From CBDDDW01 sp965226805 (GTDB lineage: Bacteria; Chloroflexota; Dehalococcoidia; Lucifugimonadales; JAGWBF01), in NCBI GenBank assembly GCA_965226805.1, contig CBDDDW010000027.1:124001-188000 (forward strand): a DNA stretch of 64,000 bases, in the 5' to 3' direction. Both the position numbers and the translations under genes were made by a program. The notes below the pieces were generated by a model. That model worked only from the letters and a program-made list of their open reading frames with translations. It searched no databases and had not been told where the DNA came from. Positions 8,855 to 18,290 of this stretch are shown here, in pieces (the first letter of the stretch is position 1; the number at the start of each line of letters is the position of its first letter).

Positions 8855-9625
8855 TTACCGGCCCTTCCGCGCTATAAACTCCTTAAAGGCCTCCTCGGGA
8901 CCTGCGGGTTGGATTTCGTGGGTGGTGAAGTCCATCTCCTTTTCCCACATCTCCCTCCATCCCACGCCAACATTGTTAACAAGAAGCTGTTTGATTCCGC
9001 GGATCGAGCCGGGATCATTCTTGGCTATGGTCCCGGCTATCTCCAGCGCTTTGTGTATAAGCTGACCCGAGGGGACCAGATGGTTTAGCAGACCTATCCC
9101 GAGTGCCTCGTCGGCCTCCACGACCCTGGCGGTGAAAAGCAGCTCCTTGGCCTTGGGCCAGCCCACCTGTTGGGGGAGGGTCCAGGTGCTGTTGATCCTC
9201 CCATATGCCGCCGCCAGGAACCGAAAGCTGCTGCGCTCGCACCCAACTCTCATGTCCACAGAGGAAGCCAGGATCGCACCACCGCCATAGGCCAGACCGT
9301 TGATGGCGCCTATCGTCGGTTTGGAGCAGGACGCCACGTGCCAGCTGCGCTGGCCGCGCACCCCTCTCCGCTCTGCGTCCTCCTCCTGGGTAAGCTCGCG
9401 AGCGTCCCTCCGCTGCTCGTGGATGTCCCCACCAGCGGAGAACGCCCTTTCCCCAGCGCCTGTTATTACGACCGCGCCGATGTCGTCATCGTTCTCGGCG
9501 TCGGTGATCGCCCGGTCCAGCTCGGCCACCAAATGATAGTTCATAGCGTTGAGGACATCCGGCCGGTTCAGAGTGATTAACGCGACCCCATCTGTTTTAG
9601 ATACCAGGATAGTCTCGTACTCCAT
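8855..9625 (-). CDS. Crotonase-fold (enoyl-CoA hydratase/isomerase family) protein without the hydratase glutamates
   Basis: Crotonase-fold acyl-CoA enzyme; the exact reaction is unknown. With the ATG at 9623-9625 (preceded by GAGGGT) it has 256 residues; a TTG four codons upstream is the alternative. Both oxyanion-hole segments are intact: AFSAGGD at 61-67 and NGLAYGGG ending at 116. The two catalytic glutamates of classical hydratases (Glu144 and Glu164 in rat crotonase) align here with Ile118 and Ala138. So it is unlikely to hydrate enoyl-CoA by the usual mechanism and may be an isomerase, hydrolase, lyase or decarboxylase-type member. It stands alone between the pst promoter and a repeat-containing gap. 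Confidence 0.85.
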   Translation of the reverse strand: MEYETILVSKTDGVALITLNRPDVLNAMNYHLVAELDRAITDAENDDDIGAVVITGAGERAFSAGGDIHEQRRDARELTQEEDAERRGVRGQRSWHVASCSKPTIGAINGLAYGGGAILASSVDMRVGCERSSFRFLAAAYGRINSTWTLPQQVGWPKAKELLFTARVVEADEALGIGLLNHLVPSGQLIHKALEIAGTIAKNDPGSIRGIKQLLVNNVGVGWREMWEKEMDFTTHEIQPAGPEEAFKEFIARKGR

Positions 9626-10074
9626 CGCTACCCTCAATTTCTCCGGCCATTACGGGTCCGGGTTCAGGAACACATCGCGTCGCCGAACCGGTATATGCAG
9701 TCATGGGCATTATAGTGAGGATTCATTGACACTGCAATCGGCGGCTGCTCTGCCTCGCCCCACTCAACCGAGTACATCCGTCGGCACGGCGGACAACCCA
9801 GTTGGTCAGGAATCTTAGGTCTGATAAATGCCATTCAGAGTCCGCCTAAGGCGGACGAAGAAGCTGGGAGGCAGTGGGTAACCCCTACCAAGATTCTTCG
9901 GTCGTCCACTCAGGCGGACTCTCTCAGGATGACACCTATCGACAATCTTGCTGACAATGTCCTAGCTACGCGCAGGGGCGCGTGTTGCAGGCGCGCCTGT
10001 TGCTGAACGCAGGACCGTAACTTATAATTGTGCCTTGGGGGCCTGCGCCTACCCGGTGGAGATGAGGACCGGAC
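9626..10074. other. Gap with an inverted-repeat element
   Basis: About 450 nt between divergent genes. No credible gene was seen. An inverted-repeat element occupies 9837-9922. The remainder must hold the promoters for the crotonase-like gene (minus) and coaX (plus). TATAAT-like AT-rich tracts occur just ahead of coaX near 10020-10028 (ACTTATAATTG). Confidence 0.45.
9837..9922. repeat. Inverted-repeat element with 11-bp ends
   Basis: AGAGTCCGCCT at 9837-9847 is repeated inverted as AGGCGGACTCT at 9912-9922; inside, GTCCGCCTAAGGCGGAC is itself a palindrome. The sequence GAAGAAGC...AGATTCTTCGG inside resembles the interior of family B repeats. A fragment (GTCCGCCTCAGGCG) recurs near 12150. It has the look of a short non-autonomous mobile repeat. 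Confidence 0.55.
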
Positions 10075-10872
10075 ATGTTGCTGGCGATCGATATAGGCAA
10101 CACCAACGTCACGCTGGGCGTCTTTGACGGGCAACGGCTCGTCTCGACCTGGCGTATCGCCACCGACACGCGAAGGCTGCCGGATGAGTATAGCCTGCTG
10201 GTCTCCAGTATCCTCCCCCTGAAGGGAGTCAGCCCAGGAGACATTACCGACGCCTGCCTGTGTAGCGTGGCGCCCACCCTTACCCCGACCTTTGAAGAGG
10301 TCTGCAAAAGCTTCTTTAAGGTCAACCCGCTGATCGTCTCCGCAGGGGTGAAGACCGGAGTCAGCATTCTTTACGACAACCCAAGGGATGTCGGGGCCGA
10401 CAGGATCGCCGACGCCGTGGCGGCGTACAGGCTATACGGGGGGCCGGTAATTATTGTGGACTTCGGCACGGCAACCGTGTTCGATGCCATATCCCGGGAT
10501 GGGGAATACATGGGCGGGTCGCTGGCTCCAGGCGTCGGTGTCGCGGCCGATGCTCTTTTCCTCAGCACCTCCCAGCTGCGGAGAGTGGAACTGACGCCCC
10601 CCAACTGCGCCATCGGAAGAAACACAGTGGCCGCCTTACAGTCGGGGCTAATTCTAGGGCACGTCGGACTGGTGGAGGGGATGGTCGCAAGGTTCAAGGA
10701 GGAGATGGGCCAGGAAACACGCGTAGTGGCTACCGGAGGTCTGGCGGAGATCATCGCAGAGGAGACAAGCGTCTTCGACGACGTCAATCCGGACCTTACG
10801 CTGGTCGGCCTGAGGATGATCTACGAGCTGAACAGTGGCCCGGTAATGAGCCAAGAGCCAAAAGGTGGCTGA
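10075..10872 (+). CDS. coaX: Type III pantothenate kinase
   Basis: Phosphorylates pantothenate, the first step of coenzyme A synthesis. The 265-residue length is normal. The N-terminal phosphate-binding motif DIGNTN is at 6-11, followed by the family segments PRDVGADRIADAVAA and VDFGTATVFDAI, and a glycine-rich TGGLAEIIA near the C-terminus. The start ATG has a GAGG site 8 nt upstream. The gene overlaps the next CoA gene, coaBC, by 8 nt, so two steps of the same pathway are translationally coupled. This type needs a monovalent cation and is not feedback-inhibited by CoA (family knowledge). Confidence 0.95.
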   Translation: MLLAIDIGNTNVTLGVFDGQRLVSTWRIATDTRRLPDEYSLLVSSILPLKGVSPGDITDACLCSVAPTLTPTFEEVCKSFFKVNPLIVSAGVKTGVSILYDNPRDVGADRIADAVAAYRLYGGPVIIVDFGTATVFDAISRDGEYMGGSLAPGVGVAADALFLSTSQLRRVELTPPNCAIGRNTVAALQSGLILGHVGLVEGMVARFKEEMGQETRVVATGGLAEIIAEETSVFDDVNPDLTLVGLRMIYELNSGPVMSQEPKGG

Positions 10873-12085
10873 GTATATGTCGCGAGTTCTGGAAGGAAAG
10901 AATATAGTCCTGGGAGTAACTGGCAGCATTGCCTGTTACAAGGCCCTCGACCTGGCCAGCAAGCTCAACCAAGCGGGCTCGCTGGTGGACACTATCATGA
11001 CCTACGGAGCGACCCAGTTCGTCACCCCTCTCGCCTTCCGCAGCGTCACGCACAGGGCTGTCGTGACCGAGACCTTCGATCTGGAATCGGAGCTCAGCGT
11101 CGAGCACGTAGCCCTGGCCCAGCGTGCCGACCTGGTGGTCGTAGCTCCCGCCACCGCCAACTTTATCGCCAAAGCCGCGGCGGGGATGGCCGATGATCCC
11201 CTTACGACCACCATCCTTGCAACTCAGGCGCCTCTGCTAGTGGCGCCGGCCATGGACGGCCACATGTACGACAATCCTGCCACCCAGGAGAATCTGTCCA
11301 AGCTAGCGAAACGAGGGGTTACGATCGTTGGGCCGGCCAGGGGAAGACTCGCCTCCGGACTAGTAGGCATGGGAAGGTTGGTCGAGACTCCGGAGCTCAT
11401 AGGTCATATCAGCTCGATTCTTGGCCGACGGGGAGACCTGGCCGGACACAACATAGTGGTGAGCGCAGGAGGCACCCAGGAGCCCCTGGACCCGGTACGG
11501 ATACTCACCAACCGCTCTTCGGGGAAAATGGGCTACGCCATTGCGGAGGCGGCCAGGGACCGGGGCGCCCGGGTGGTCCTGGTGACCGCCCCTACCAGCC
11601 TGCCCGACCCGGTTAATGTGGACATGGTCAAAGTGGCCACAACCCTGGAGATGCGAGAGGCCGTTTACCAGGCGGCTTCCGATTCCGATGCCCTTATCAT
11701 GGCCGCGGCCGTCGCCGACTTCACGCCCGTGTCCGTGGAAACCCAAAAGCTCAAGAAGGACGGACGGCCGCGTTCCATTGAGTTAGCCCAAAACCCCGAC
11801 ATCCTTCGCGATGCCAGCGGCAAGTTCGTCAAGGTGGGATTCGCGGCGGAGAGCGCCGACCTACTGGAGAACGCCCAGGAGAAGATAGTAAAGAAGTCTC
11901 TGGACCTTATCGTAGCCAACGATATAACCGCCGAGGGCAGCGGCTTCGGCAGCGACACCAACAAAGTGCTGCTAATCGACAAGAAAGGGAACGTGGAAGA
12001 TCTCCCTCTGATGTCAAAGGAGGACGTCGCTCACCGCATCCTGGACCGTGTGGGGAAACTGATGGCCGGTGGCTCGGCCGGGTGA
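10865..12085 (+). CDS. coaBC: Phosphopantothenoylcysteine decarboxylase / phosphopantothenate-cysteine ligase
   Basis: Bifunctional enzyme: the C-terminal CoaB half joins cysteine to phosphopantothenate, and the N-terminal flavoprotein half (CoaC) decarboxylates the product. In the 406 residues, the FMN-binding start GVTGSIACYKA, the catalytic-His region SVEHVALAQRAD and PATANFIAKAAAG mark CoaC; GGTQEPLDPVR and LTNRSSGKMGYAIAEAA mark CoaB. Two family positions differ from E. coli Dfp: the PxMNxxMW motif reads PAMDGHMY, and the flap LACG reads LASG, replacing a reported active-site cysteine. Such variants occur in other phyla, so activity is not excluded. Start is GTG at 10865 inside coaX, or ATG at 10877. 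Confidence 0.93.
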   Translation: MAEYMSRVLEGKNIVLGVTGSIACYKALDLASKLNQAGSLVDTIMTYGATQFVTPLAFRSVTHRAVVTETFDLESELSVEHVALAQRADLVVVAPATANFIAKAAAGMADDPLTTTILATQAPLLVAPAMDGHMYDNPATQENLSKLAKRGVTIVGPARGRLASGLVGMGRLVETPELIGHISSILGRRGDLAGHNIVVSAGGTQEPLDPVRILTNRSSGKMGYAIAEAARDRGARVVLVTAPTSLPDPVNVDMVKVATTLEMREAVYQAASDSDALIMAAAVADFTPVSVETQKLKKDGRPRSIELAQNPDILRDASGKFVKVGFAAESADLLENAQEKIVKKSLDLIVANDITAEGSGFGSDTNKVLLIDKKGNVEDLPLMSKEDVAHRILDRVGKLMAGGSAG

Positions 12086-12223
12086 TCAGTGCAGCCATCA
12101 TCATCCGCCGCCCAAGCGAGCTACCCAGTAATGTGCCTTAGATGCTTCGTCCGCCTCAGGCGTACTCAGCATGACACCGAACCCACTCTGTGACCAATCA
12201 GTCCGGTGAAGCCAGATGCCTCT

Positions 12224-13090
12224 CTAACGCCCCGCCGCCCGTCTGCCTATCGCCAGGCTGTCGGTTACACGGCTGGGGGGTGCGATGATGATGCGGAAGC
12301 CCTGCTCGATTCGCTGCTCCACTGTGGCGGCGTTGGCTACGACACCACAGGGCACCTCGAACTCCTTACAAGCGGCCAGCACGCCCAACATGGCTTCCTG
12401 AACCTCTGGATCGTTTGGATTCGCGCGCTTGCCCAGGGACACGGACAGGTCTCCGTGTCCCAACCAGATCGTTCCTATGCCCTTGACTTCCCTCAGTACG
12501 TCCCTTAGGTTCCTCACCCCCTCGGCGGACTCCACGATACCAGCCAGGAGGAGCTCTCCGTCGGGGTCCAGGGGCCATGGGTCGGCTACGTCGTAGTACT
12601 CCTGGGGTGTGAGACCCCAGTAGCGTGCGGCCAAACGGGTCATCCAGCCTCTCTGTCCCTCCGGTTCGAAGTCGGAAACACCGGGCATTTGAGGGTACCG
12701 AGCCGCCACCACTGCCGCCCGGGCATCGTCCGCCGTGCTCAGGTGGGGAAGCACCAGTCCGAAGACCCCCGTATCCAGGCTCTGCTTGATCACCCACTGG
12801 TTCTGATGGCCTTCTCGGGTGTTCGAAGGAATGCGGACGAAGGGCACCACGTCGGGCTGAAGGCTCCCTTTCTCCAGGACGCGCTTCCTGTTGATCAAGT
12901 GCTGCACCGAGTTTCGCAAATCGAAGGGGCTGAACCCCTCGTGCTCCATTTCGATGTAGCAGAAGTCATAGTCCGAATCCCCCGTCTCGGCGATCTCATC
13001 CAGGTTCCCGTTGCGCACGATGGTGCCGAAGACAGTCTTGCCCTGCTCCAGGAGCTCTATGACCTTGTTCAATCTGACTCTGCCATTCAT
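12224..13090 (-). CDS. HpcH/HpaI aldolase family protein
   Basis: Metal-dependent class II aldolase/citrate-lyase-beta fold that makes or splits 2-keto-acids such as 4-hydroxy-2-oxo-acids. The 288 residues contain the start of the barrel (GKTVFGTIVRNGNLDEIAE), the acidic metal region YIEMEHEGFSPFDLRN, PFVRIPSNTREGHQNQWVIK in place of the usual R-x-P segment, a glutamate in LLAGIVESAEG, and GHGDLSVSLGKR near the end. Substrate cannot be told. It is a single gene, downstream of nothing obvious, with the broken cyclase gene upstream on the same strand. Confidence 0.85.
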   Translation of the reverse strand: MNGRVRLNKVIELLEQGKTVFGTIVRNGNLDEIAETGDSDYDFCYIEMEHEGFSPFDLRNSVQHLINRKRVLEKGSLQPDVVPFVRIPSNTREGHQNQWVIKQSLDTGVFGLVLPHLSTADDARAAVVAARYPQMPGVSDFEPEGQRGWMTRLAARYWGLTPQEYYDVADPWPLDPDGELLLAGIVESAEGVRNLRDVLREVKGIGTIWLGHGDLSVSLGKRANPNDPEVQEAMLGVLAACKEFEVPCGVVANAATVEQRIEQGFRIIIAPPSRVTDSLAIGRRAAGR

Positions 13091-13182
13091 CGAAACCTCC
13101 CGAGAAGAGCCTTATCAAAATTGGGGCGCCACCGACACGAGAGCAGTGGCGCCCCAACTGAGGTTGTGTCGTGTAACGGCGT

Positions 13183-14927
13183 CTAACCGTCAGCCGTCCC
13201 TGAGGCAACGGCTACCTTTCTCCCTTTGAGGATGTAGGTATGCATATCACCTTTTGCCCTTGACGTCGATTATGCCCCGGTCCTCTATCTCGAATTTTCC
13301 TAGGCCGCCTATGACGTTGTACATCTCTTCTGTCATCTGGCTCAGACCCGGCAGCCCGTGGGACTCCATCCGAGCCGCGGTGTTCACGGCGTCGCCCCAC
13401 AGGTCGTAGCTGAACTTCCTCACTCCGATGACACCCGCCACCACAGGGCCGGCGTGGATCCCGACTCGAATGTTAATCTGTATTTTATTCTCTGAGTTAA
13501 GGCGGGCCACTTCAGAATGCATATCCAGCGCCATCTCGGCGATGCGTTCAGCGTGGTCATCCAACGGAAGGGGAACGCCACCTACTACCATGTAGGCGTC
13601 GCCGATCGTCTTGATCTTCTCCAGTCCATGCTTGTCGGTCAACGCATCGAAGGCGGAGAAAGTCCGGTTGAGCAAATCTACCAGCTCTTCGGCGGATATA
13701 CTAGCCGACAGTTTGGTGAAGCCCACAGTGTCGGAGAAGAGGACGCTGACCTGGGGAAAGCTGTCCACAATGACTGTCGCGCCGTCCTTTAGCCGCTCGG
13801 CGATGGGCTTCGGCAGGACATTGAGCAGCAAGTTCTCGGCCCGGCCCCGCTCAGTCTGGATGTCCCCTAGCATACCGTTGATCGCCCCCGCCAGGTTGGA
13901 CAGCTCGTCCCTCCCTGGAACCACCACACGGGTCTCCAGATCGGCAGTGGTGTCAATGGCACTCACCTGGGTATTGAGCCTGGCCATGCGCGACAGCACC
14001 AATTTGTCCAAGAGATACGCGATCAGACCAACGAGGATCACGCCTAGGGCGATCATCGCTATGAGCAGGAAGTTCAGGCTCTTGTTTCCTTCGTCCATGA
14101 TGTCCCGGGGCACGTCCGCCCGTACCATGAGGGCCGGGGCCCCGTTTATGTCGTTCAGCACCGTATATCCGGCAACGTTCTCGTCGCCATCCGTGGTATC
14201 CAGCGTCTGCACGAAGATGGGGTTTTCGTCGGTTAGGGCGGAACGCACCTTTTCGAAGTCTGGAGGCAGGGCATTTATTACAGGGATTTCCAGAGACAAG
14301 CGGGTCAGTACTTCGAGCTGCTGAACCTCTTCCTCTTCCAGGTTCTTCCCTACCAGTAGCGTCTCCAGGAGCTCGCCCTTGTCTTTGCTACTGGAAAAAT
14401 ACTCCGACACCACGAGCATCGGCCCCTCTTCCAGGAGAACTATCCCGGTAAAGCTGTTGTCACCCTCCGGATGCTTCAGTAGAGGGCTGTTCGCATTAAG
14501 TTGTTCCAGAAGATCTCTAGGGGGAAACGTTAATTCTTCGGTCTGCTCATTATAGCCCCAGCCCCAATATCATCTTCCCCGAAGTATCGGTCAACAGAAG
14601 GACGTTGGCCCCACCCAGGCGGTTCACCAGCAAGTCAACCCTTCCACTTAGGCCCGACGGCGTGACTGTACTTGCATAGTTGTCGAATAACTCCGCCATC
14701 CGTGCGGCTCTGGTTCCCGGCAGGGCGTTATCTTGAGCGTTGACGCTTATCTGTGCCAGCTCATTTTCGATGGCTTCGACGACGCGCTGGACGTGCCGCG
14801 TGACGTCGTCCTCTTCCAGCTCGGTGAAGCTACTCCTGACGATGGTCGATATGAGGAGGTACGAGACTGCAACCAGGACGACCAACGTCACGGCTATTAT
14901 ACTTAGGGTCTTCTTGCGAAGAGTCAT
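13183..14927 (-). pseudogene. CHASE4-HAMP-nucleotide cyclase sensor, broken by two +1 frameshifts
   Basis: A membrane sensor that would make cAMP or cGMP. Frame 1 (14927-14550) begins MTLRKKTLSIIAVTLVV with a membrane helix and the start of a CHASE4 domain. Frame 2 (to 13247) carries the rest of CHASE4, a second helix, a HAMP linker (VLSRMARLN) and a class III cyclase domain (VSVLFSDTVGFTKLSA, KTIGDAYMVVGG, GIHAGPVVAGVIG, LWGDAVNTAARM). Removing one G from the run at 14562-14565 joins the halves as GKMILGWGYNEQT. Removing one A from an AAAA run near 13250 extends the C-terminus to KGKGDMHTYILKGRKV, the normal end of this family, stopping at 13183. Both lesions are single-base homopolymer insertions, so sequencing error or real decay are both possible. 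Confidence 0.8.
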
Positions 14928-15198
14928 GCCATTCTCCTTCCCAGTCCCATAAGCTTATCGCTGGCGCGCTATCTGGGATTAGGTGCTCACCTCCCACCTG
15001 TATCCAACGAGGGTGATCACCCGGCCTGGCTGTCGGGAAAATTTGGTCTTTGACTTTTCAGTACCAACCTTCGGGATCACCGAATGTTCACATTTTACTA
15101 CACTCCGGGCAAAAAAATATACCGCACATCCTAAAGTCATTCGAATCGGCGGAGTAGAAGACCGTGGGATGAAGGTTCTCCAACGGGTCTCGACGGGC
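14928..15198. other. Gap with dyad symmetry upstream of the cyclase gene
   Basis: Between gcvPB (3' end) and the cyclase gene start. It includes the perfect 12-nt palindrome GGGTGATCACCC (15011-15022) and an AT-rich stretch. These could be operator and promoter of the cyclase gene. No gene was seen. Confidence 0.35.
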
Positions 15199-16659
15199 CT
15201 ATCCGCGAAGATTGAGCTGCCTGGCCGCTCGGGCCTCGTCCAACCTGGAGACTGGGGTAGTGTGGGGCGCGTTGTTGACCAGAGCCGGGTCCTCGGCGAT
15301 CTCTCTATCTATCGCCATCATAGCCTCTATGAAGGCATCCAGCGTTTCCTTGCTCTCCGTCTCGGTAGGCTCAATCATCAGGGTCTCGTCCACGATAAGG
15401 GGAAAGTACATCGTGGGCGCATGGAACCCGTAGTCCAGCAGCCGCTTGGCTATCTCAAGGCCCCGAACGCCACGCGCCTTTTGGTTCCGAGCCGAAAACA
15501 CCACCTCGTGCATGCAGCGGCGGTCGTAGGGCAGATGGTACGTGCCCTTGAGACGTTCCAGGAGGTAGTTGGCATTTAGCACCGCGTTGGCGCTTACCTC
15601 GGGAAGCCCTGTATTGCCCATGCCTCGTATGTAAGTATAGGCGCGAACGAGGACCCCGAAGTTACCATGGAACCCGCACAACTTGCCTATGCTCTTCTCC
15701 GGGGTATCCAGGGAGTATTCGTCCCCGTTGGCTGTACGTTTCCTGCCGACCACTGGGGAAGGCAGGTAGGGGAGGAGGGTATCGTTGGCGCAGACAGGTC
15801 CCGCGCCGGGGCCTCCTCCACCATGGGGAGTCGTGAAGGTCTTGTGGAGGTTAAGGTGGACCACGTCGAACCCCAGATGGGCTAGCTTCACCCTGCCCAG
15901 TAAGGCATTCATATTGGCGCCATCGCCGTACACCAGACCACCGGCTTTGTGCACCGTTTCGCACAGCTCCACGATGTTGGTATCGAACAGACCGAGGGTA
16001 TTGGGCTGAGTAATCATCACCCCAGCCAGATGGGAGTCGGCCACATCCCTCAGCGCCTCCAGGTCCATGTTGCCCATGGAGTCGGAAGCCACCTCTACCG
16101 CCTGAAAGCCCGCCATAGCGGCGGAAGCCGGATTGGTCCCGTGGGCGCTATCAGGTATGGCGACCGTCGTTCGTTGTGTCTCGCCCCGGTCCTGGTGATA
16201 GGCGCGGATCATAAGCATCCCGCAGAACTCTCCCTGAGCTCCGGCGAGGGAGGCGAGGCCGGCGCCCTTCATTCCATTTAACTCCGCAAGATACCGCTGC
16301 AGGTTGTACAGCAGCTTCAAAGCTCCCTGTGCGGTACTCTGGTCCTGTAGGGGATGCACAGCAGCGAACCCGGGTAGAAAGGCCATCTCATCGTTGATCT
16401 TGGGGTTGTATTTCATGGTGCAGCTTCCCAGGGGGTAGAAATTAGTGTCGATGGAGAAGTTGAGCTGGCTAAGGAGGGTGAAGTAGCGGACCACCTCGGG
16501 TTCCGCCATCTCGGGAAGCTCCAGATTATCTCGCAGAATCGCCCCGGCGGGTAATGGTTGGGAAGGGACGTCCAGAGCCGGCAGCATAGCTCCGATCCTC
16601 CCGGGCATGCTACGCTCCATTAGCGTCGGCCTGTCCAGATTCTTCTGCTCGTCGCTCAT
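15199..16659 (-). CDS. gcvPB: Glycine dehydrogenase (decarboxylating) subunit 2
   Basis: C-terminal half of the split P-protein, the PLP enzyme that decarboxylates glycine and passes aminomethyl to GcvH. The ATG at 16657-16659 (MSDEQKN, with AGAGG upstream) gives 486 residues. The PLP lysine is K273 in HLNLHKTFTTPHGGGGPG; TNFYPLGSCTMKYNPKI near 72-88 and DSAHGTNPAS are hallmark segments. It works as a heterotetramer with GcvPA, encoded just upstream; a palindromic repeat (16682-16710) lies between the two. Last gene of the gcvT-H-PA-PB series. Confidence 0.96.
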   Translation of the reverse strand: MSDEQKNLDRPTLMERSMPGRIGAMLPALDVPSQPLPAGAILRDNLELPEMAEPEVVRYFTLLSQLNFSIDTNFYPLGSCTMKYNPKINDEMAFLPGFAAVHPLQDQSTAQGALKLLYNLQRYLAELNGMKGAGLASLAGAQGEFCGMLMIRAYHQDRGETQRTTVAIPDSAHGTNPASAAMAGFQAVEVASDSMGNMDLEALRDVADSHLAGVMITQPNTLGLFDTNIVELCETVHKAGGLVYGDGANMNALLGRVKLAHLGFDVVHLNLHKTFTTPHGGGGPGAGPVCANDTLLPYLPSPVVGRKRTANGDEYSLDTPEKSIGKLCGFHGNFGVLVRAYTYIRGMGNTGLPEVSANAVLNANYLLERLKGTYHLPYDRRCMHEVVFSARNQKARGVRGLEIAKRLLDYGFHAPTMYFPLIVDETLMIEPTETESKETLDAFIEAMMAIDREIAEDPALVNNAPHTTPVSRLDEARAARQLNLRG

Positions 16660-16681
16660 CGAGGTTCCTCTCACCCTCACT

Positions 16682-16710
16682 CTAACCCTCTCCCATCAAG
16701 GGAGGGTTAG
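16682..16710. repeat. Repeat family C palindrome between gcvPA and gcvPB
   Basis: CTAACCCTC (16682-16690) and GAGGGTTAG (16702-16710) form a 9-bp stem. It is a member of the CCCTCTCCC/GGGAGAGGG family also seen near 40498, 44253, 50027 and 50541. It sits inside an operon, so it may tune relative expression or protect RNA rather than terminate. Confidence 0.6.
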
Positions 16711-16738
16711 AATCCTACATCTTGAAGACGTTCCGGCC

Positions 16739-18076
16739 CTATACGGCAGAAAACTCGGAGAGGGCCGACACCAGGGCGTTGATCTCCTGGAGGGTATTCA
16801 GCTCGGTGACACAGAGCAGCATGCCGTCCGGCATCACGTCGCTGATGTCGAGTCCTCCGATTATGTTCTTTTCCAGCAGGCCCGCGTTTATCAGGGAAGG
16901 AGAGGCCGGACACCGGACCACGAACTCATGAAAGAAGGTGCCTTCGACTGGGAGGGAGAAACCCGGTATCTGGGCGATCTGGGAAGCGGCGTAATGAGCC
17001 TTGTGGTAGCAAAGCTCAGCTACCTGCCGAAGACCCCGCTTGCCGAGCGCGGCCAGGTACACTGTAGCCGCCAGGCTCATGAGGGCCTGGTTGGTGCAGA
17101 TGTTGCTGGTAGCCCGCTCCCGCCGGATGTGCTGCTCCCTGGTGCTCAATGTGAGCACATACCCCGTCCTTCCCTCGCTGTCCACGGTCTTTCCAACCAG
17201 TCTCCCCGGCATCTGCCGTACGAACTCTTGCTTGGTCGCGAATAATCCTACGTAGGGCCCGCCGTAGCTCATGGGAATGCCCAGGGGTTGCCCTTCTCCT
17301 GTAACGATGTCGGCGTTGTACTCTCCCGGAGGACGGAAAAGCCCCATCGCAATGGGATTCACGGATACGACCAGAAGCGCTCCGCTGCCGTGAGCCAACT
17401 TCTCGAGGGATTCCAGATCCTCCATGTAGCCCAGGTAGTTGGGGTACTGGACTATGAGGCAGGCAGCCTCCTCGGGCATTTGTGGACTGCGGGCATCGAC
17501 GGTGCGTATTTCTATTTCCTGAGGGCGGGCATACGTGCCTACGACCTCGCGGTACGCCGGCGAGAGGGTGTCCAGTACGGCCACGCGGCCCCGCCGCGTA
17601 ACCCTACAGGCCATGAGTGCCGCCTCCGCCAAGGCCGAGGCGCCATCGTACATGCCGGCGTCGGCCACCTCCATTCCCACCAGATTGCAGACCAGCGTCT
17701 GGAAATCATAGGTCGCCTGGAGGGTCCCCTGGCTGACCTCGGCCTGGTACGGAGTATAGGCGGTGAGGAACTCGCCCCGTGTGATGATGGCACGGACTAT
17801 GCTGGGGATGAAGTGGTTGTAGGCGCCCGCTCCCAGGAAGGATGAGCACTCCCCCAAATGCCTGTTCTGGGATGCAAGTTCCTCCAGATCCCGCCGTAGC
17901 TCGAGCTCGGAAAGGGGGGGAGGTAGGTCCAGGGGCGGGTTGCGGAGCTCGCTGGGAATGTCGGTAAACAGCTCCTCCACCTTCTCCAGGCCTACGACAC
18001 GGAGCATCTCGCGGCGATCCGCTTCGGTGTTTGGGATATAGTGGAACGTAGGGCTGTCGTCTAGGCGCTGAGTCAT
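16739..18076 (-). CDS. gcvPA: Glycine dehydrogenase (decarboxylating) subunit 1
   Basis: N-terminal half of the split glycine decarboxylase P-protein, partner of GcvPB. The 445 residues show the family start (FHYIPNTEADRREML), PPPLSELELRRDLEEL, the fold marker FLGAGAYNHFIP, TAYTPYQAEVSQGTLQ, and YGGPYVGLFATKQEFVRQMPGRLVG. It lacks the PLP lysine, as expected for this half. Length is normal. It follows gcvH after a 214-nt gap in which nothing recognisable was seen. Confidence 0.96.
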   Translation of the reverse strand: MTQRLDDSPTFHYIPNTEADRREMLRVVGLEKVEELFTDIPSELRNPPLDLPPPLSELELRRDLEELASQNRHLGECSSFLGAGAYNHFIPSIVRAIITRGEFLTAYTPYQAEVSQGTLQATYDFQTLVCNLVGMEVADAGMYDGASALAEAALMACRVTRRGRVAVLDTLSPAYREVVGTYARPQEIEIRTVDARSPQMPEEAACLIVQYPNYLGYMEDLESLEKLAHGSGALLVVSVNPIAMGLFRPPGEYNADIVTGEGQPLGIPMSYGGPYVGLFATKQEFVRQMPGRLVGKTVDSEGRTGYVLTLSTREQHIRRERATSNICTNQALMSLAATVYLAALGKRGLRQVAELCYHKAHYAASQIAQIPGFSLPVEGTFFHEFVVRCPASPSLINAGLLEKNIIGGLDISDVMPDGMLLCVTELNTLQEINALVSALSEFSAV

Positions 18077-18290
18077 ACTGCCGCCTCGTATTCAGGTAGC
18101 CGCCGACGCGGACTTCAGACAGACAAGCTATCTCCCGCCGGGATCCAGACACTCTTCAGCGCCCGTCTTGGGCCCTTGGCCAAAGGACGACACAGCCGGA
18201 CGCCGCTAGGAGGTCGGAAAAGCGCGTTCTTCAATTAACTAACGAGCGCAGCGCCAGAGCTGGGCCGCACCGATTGGGATGAACCCAGCC

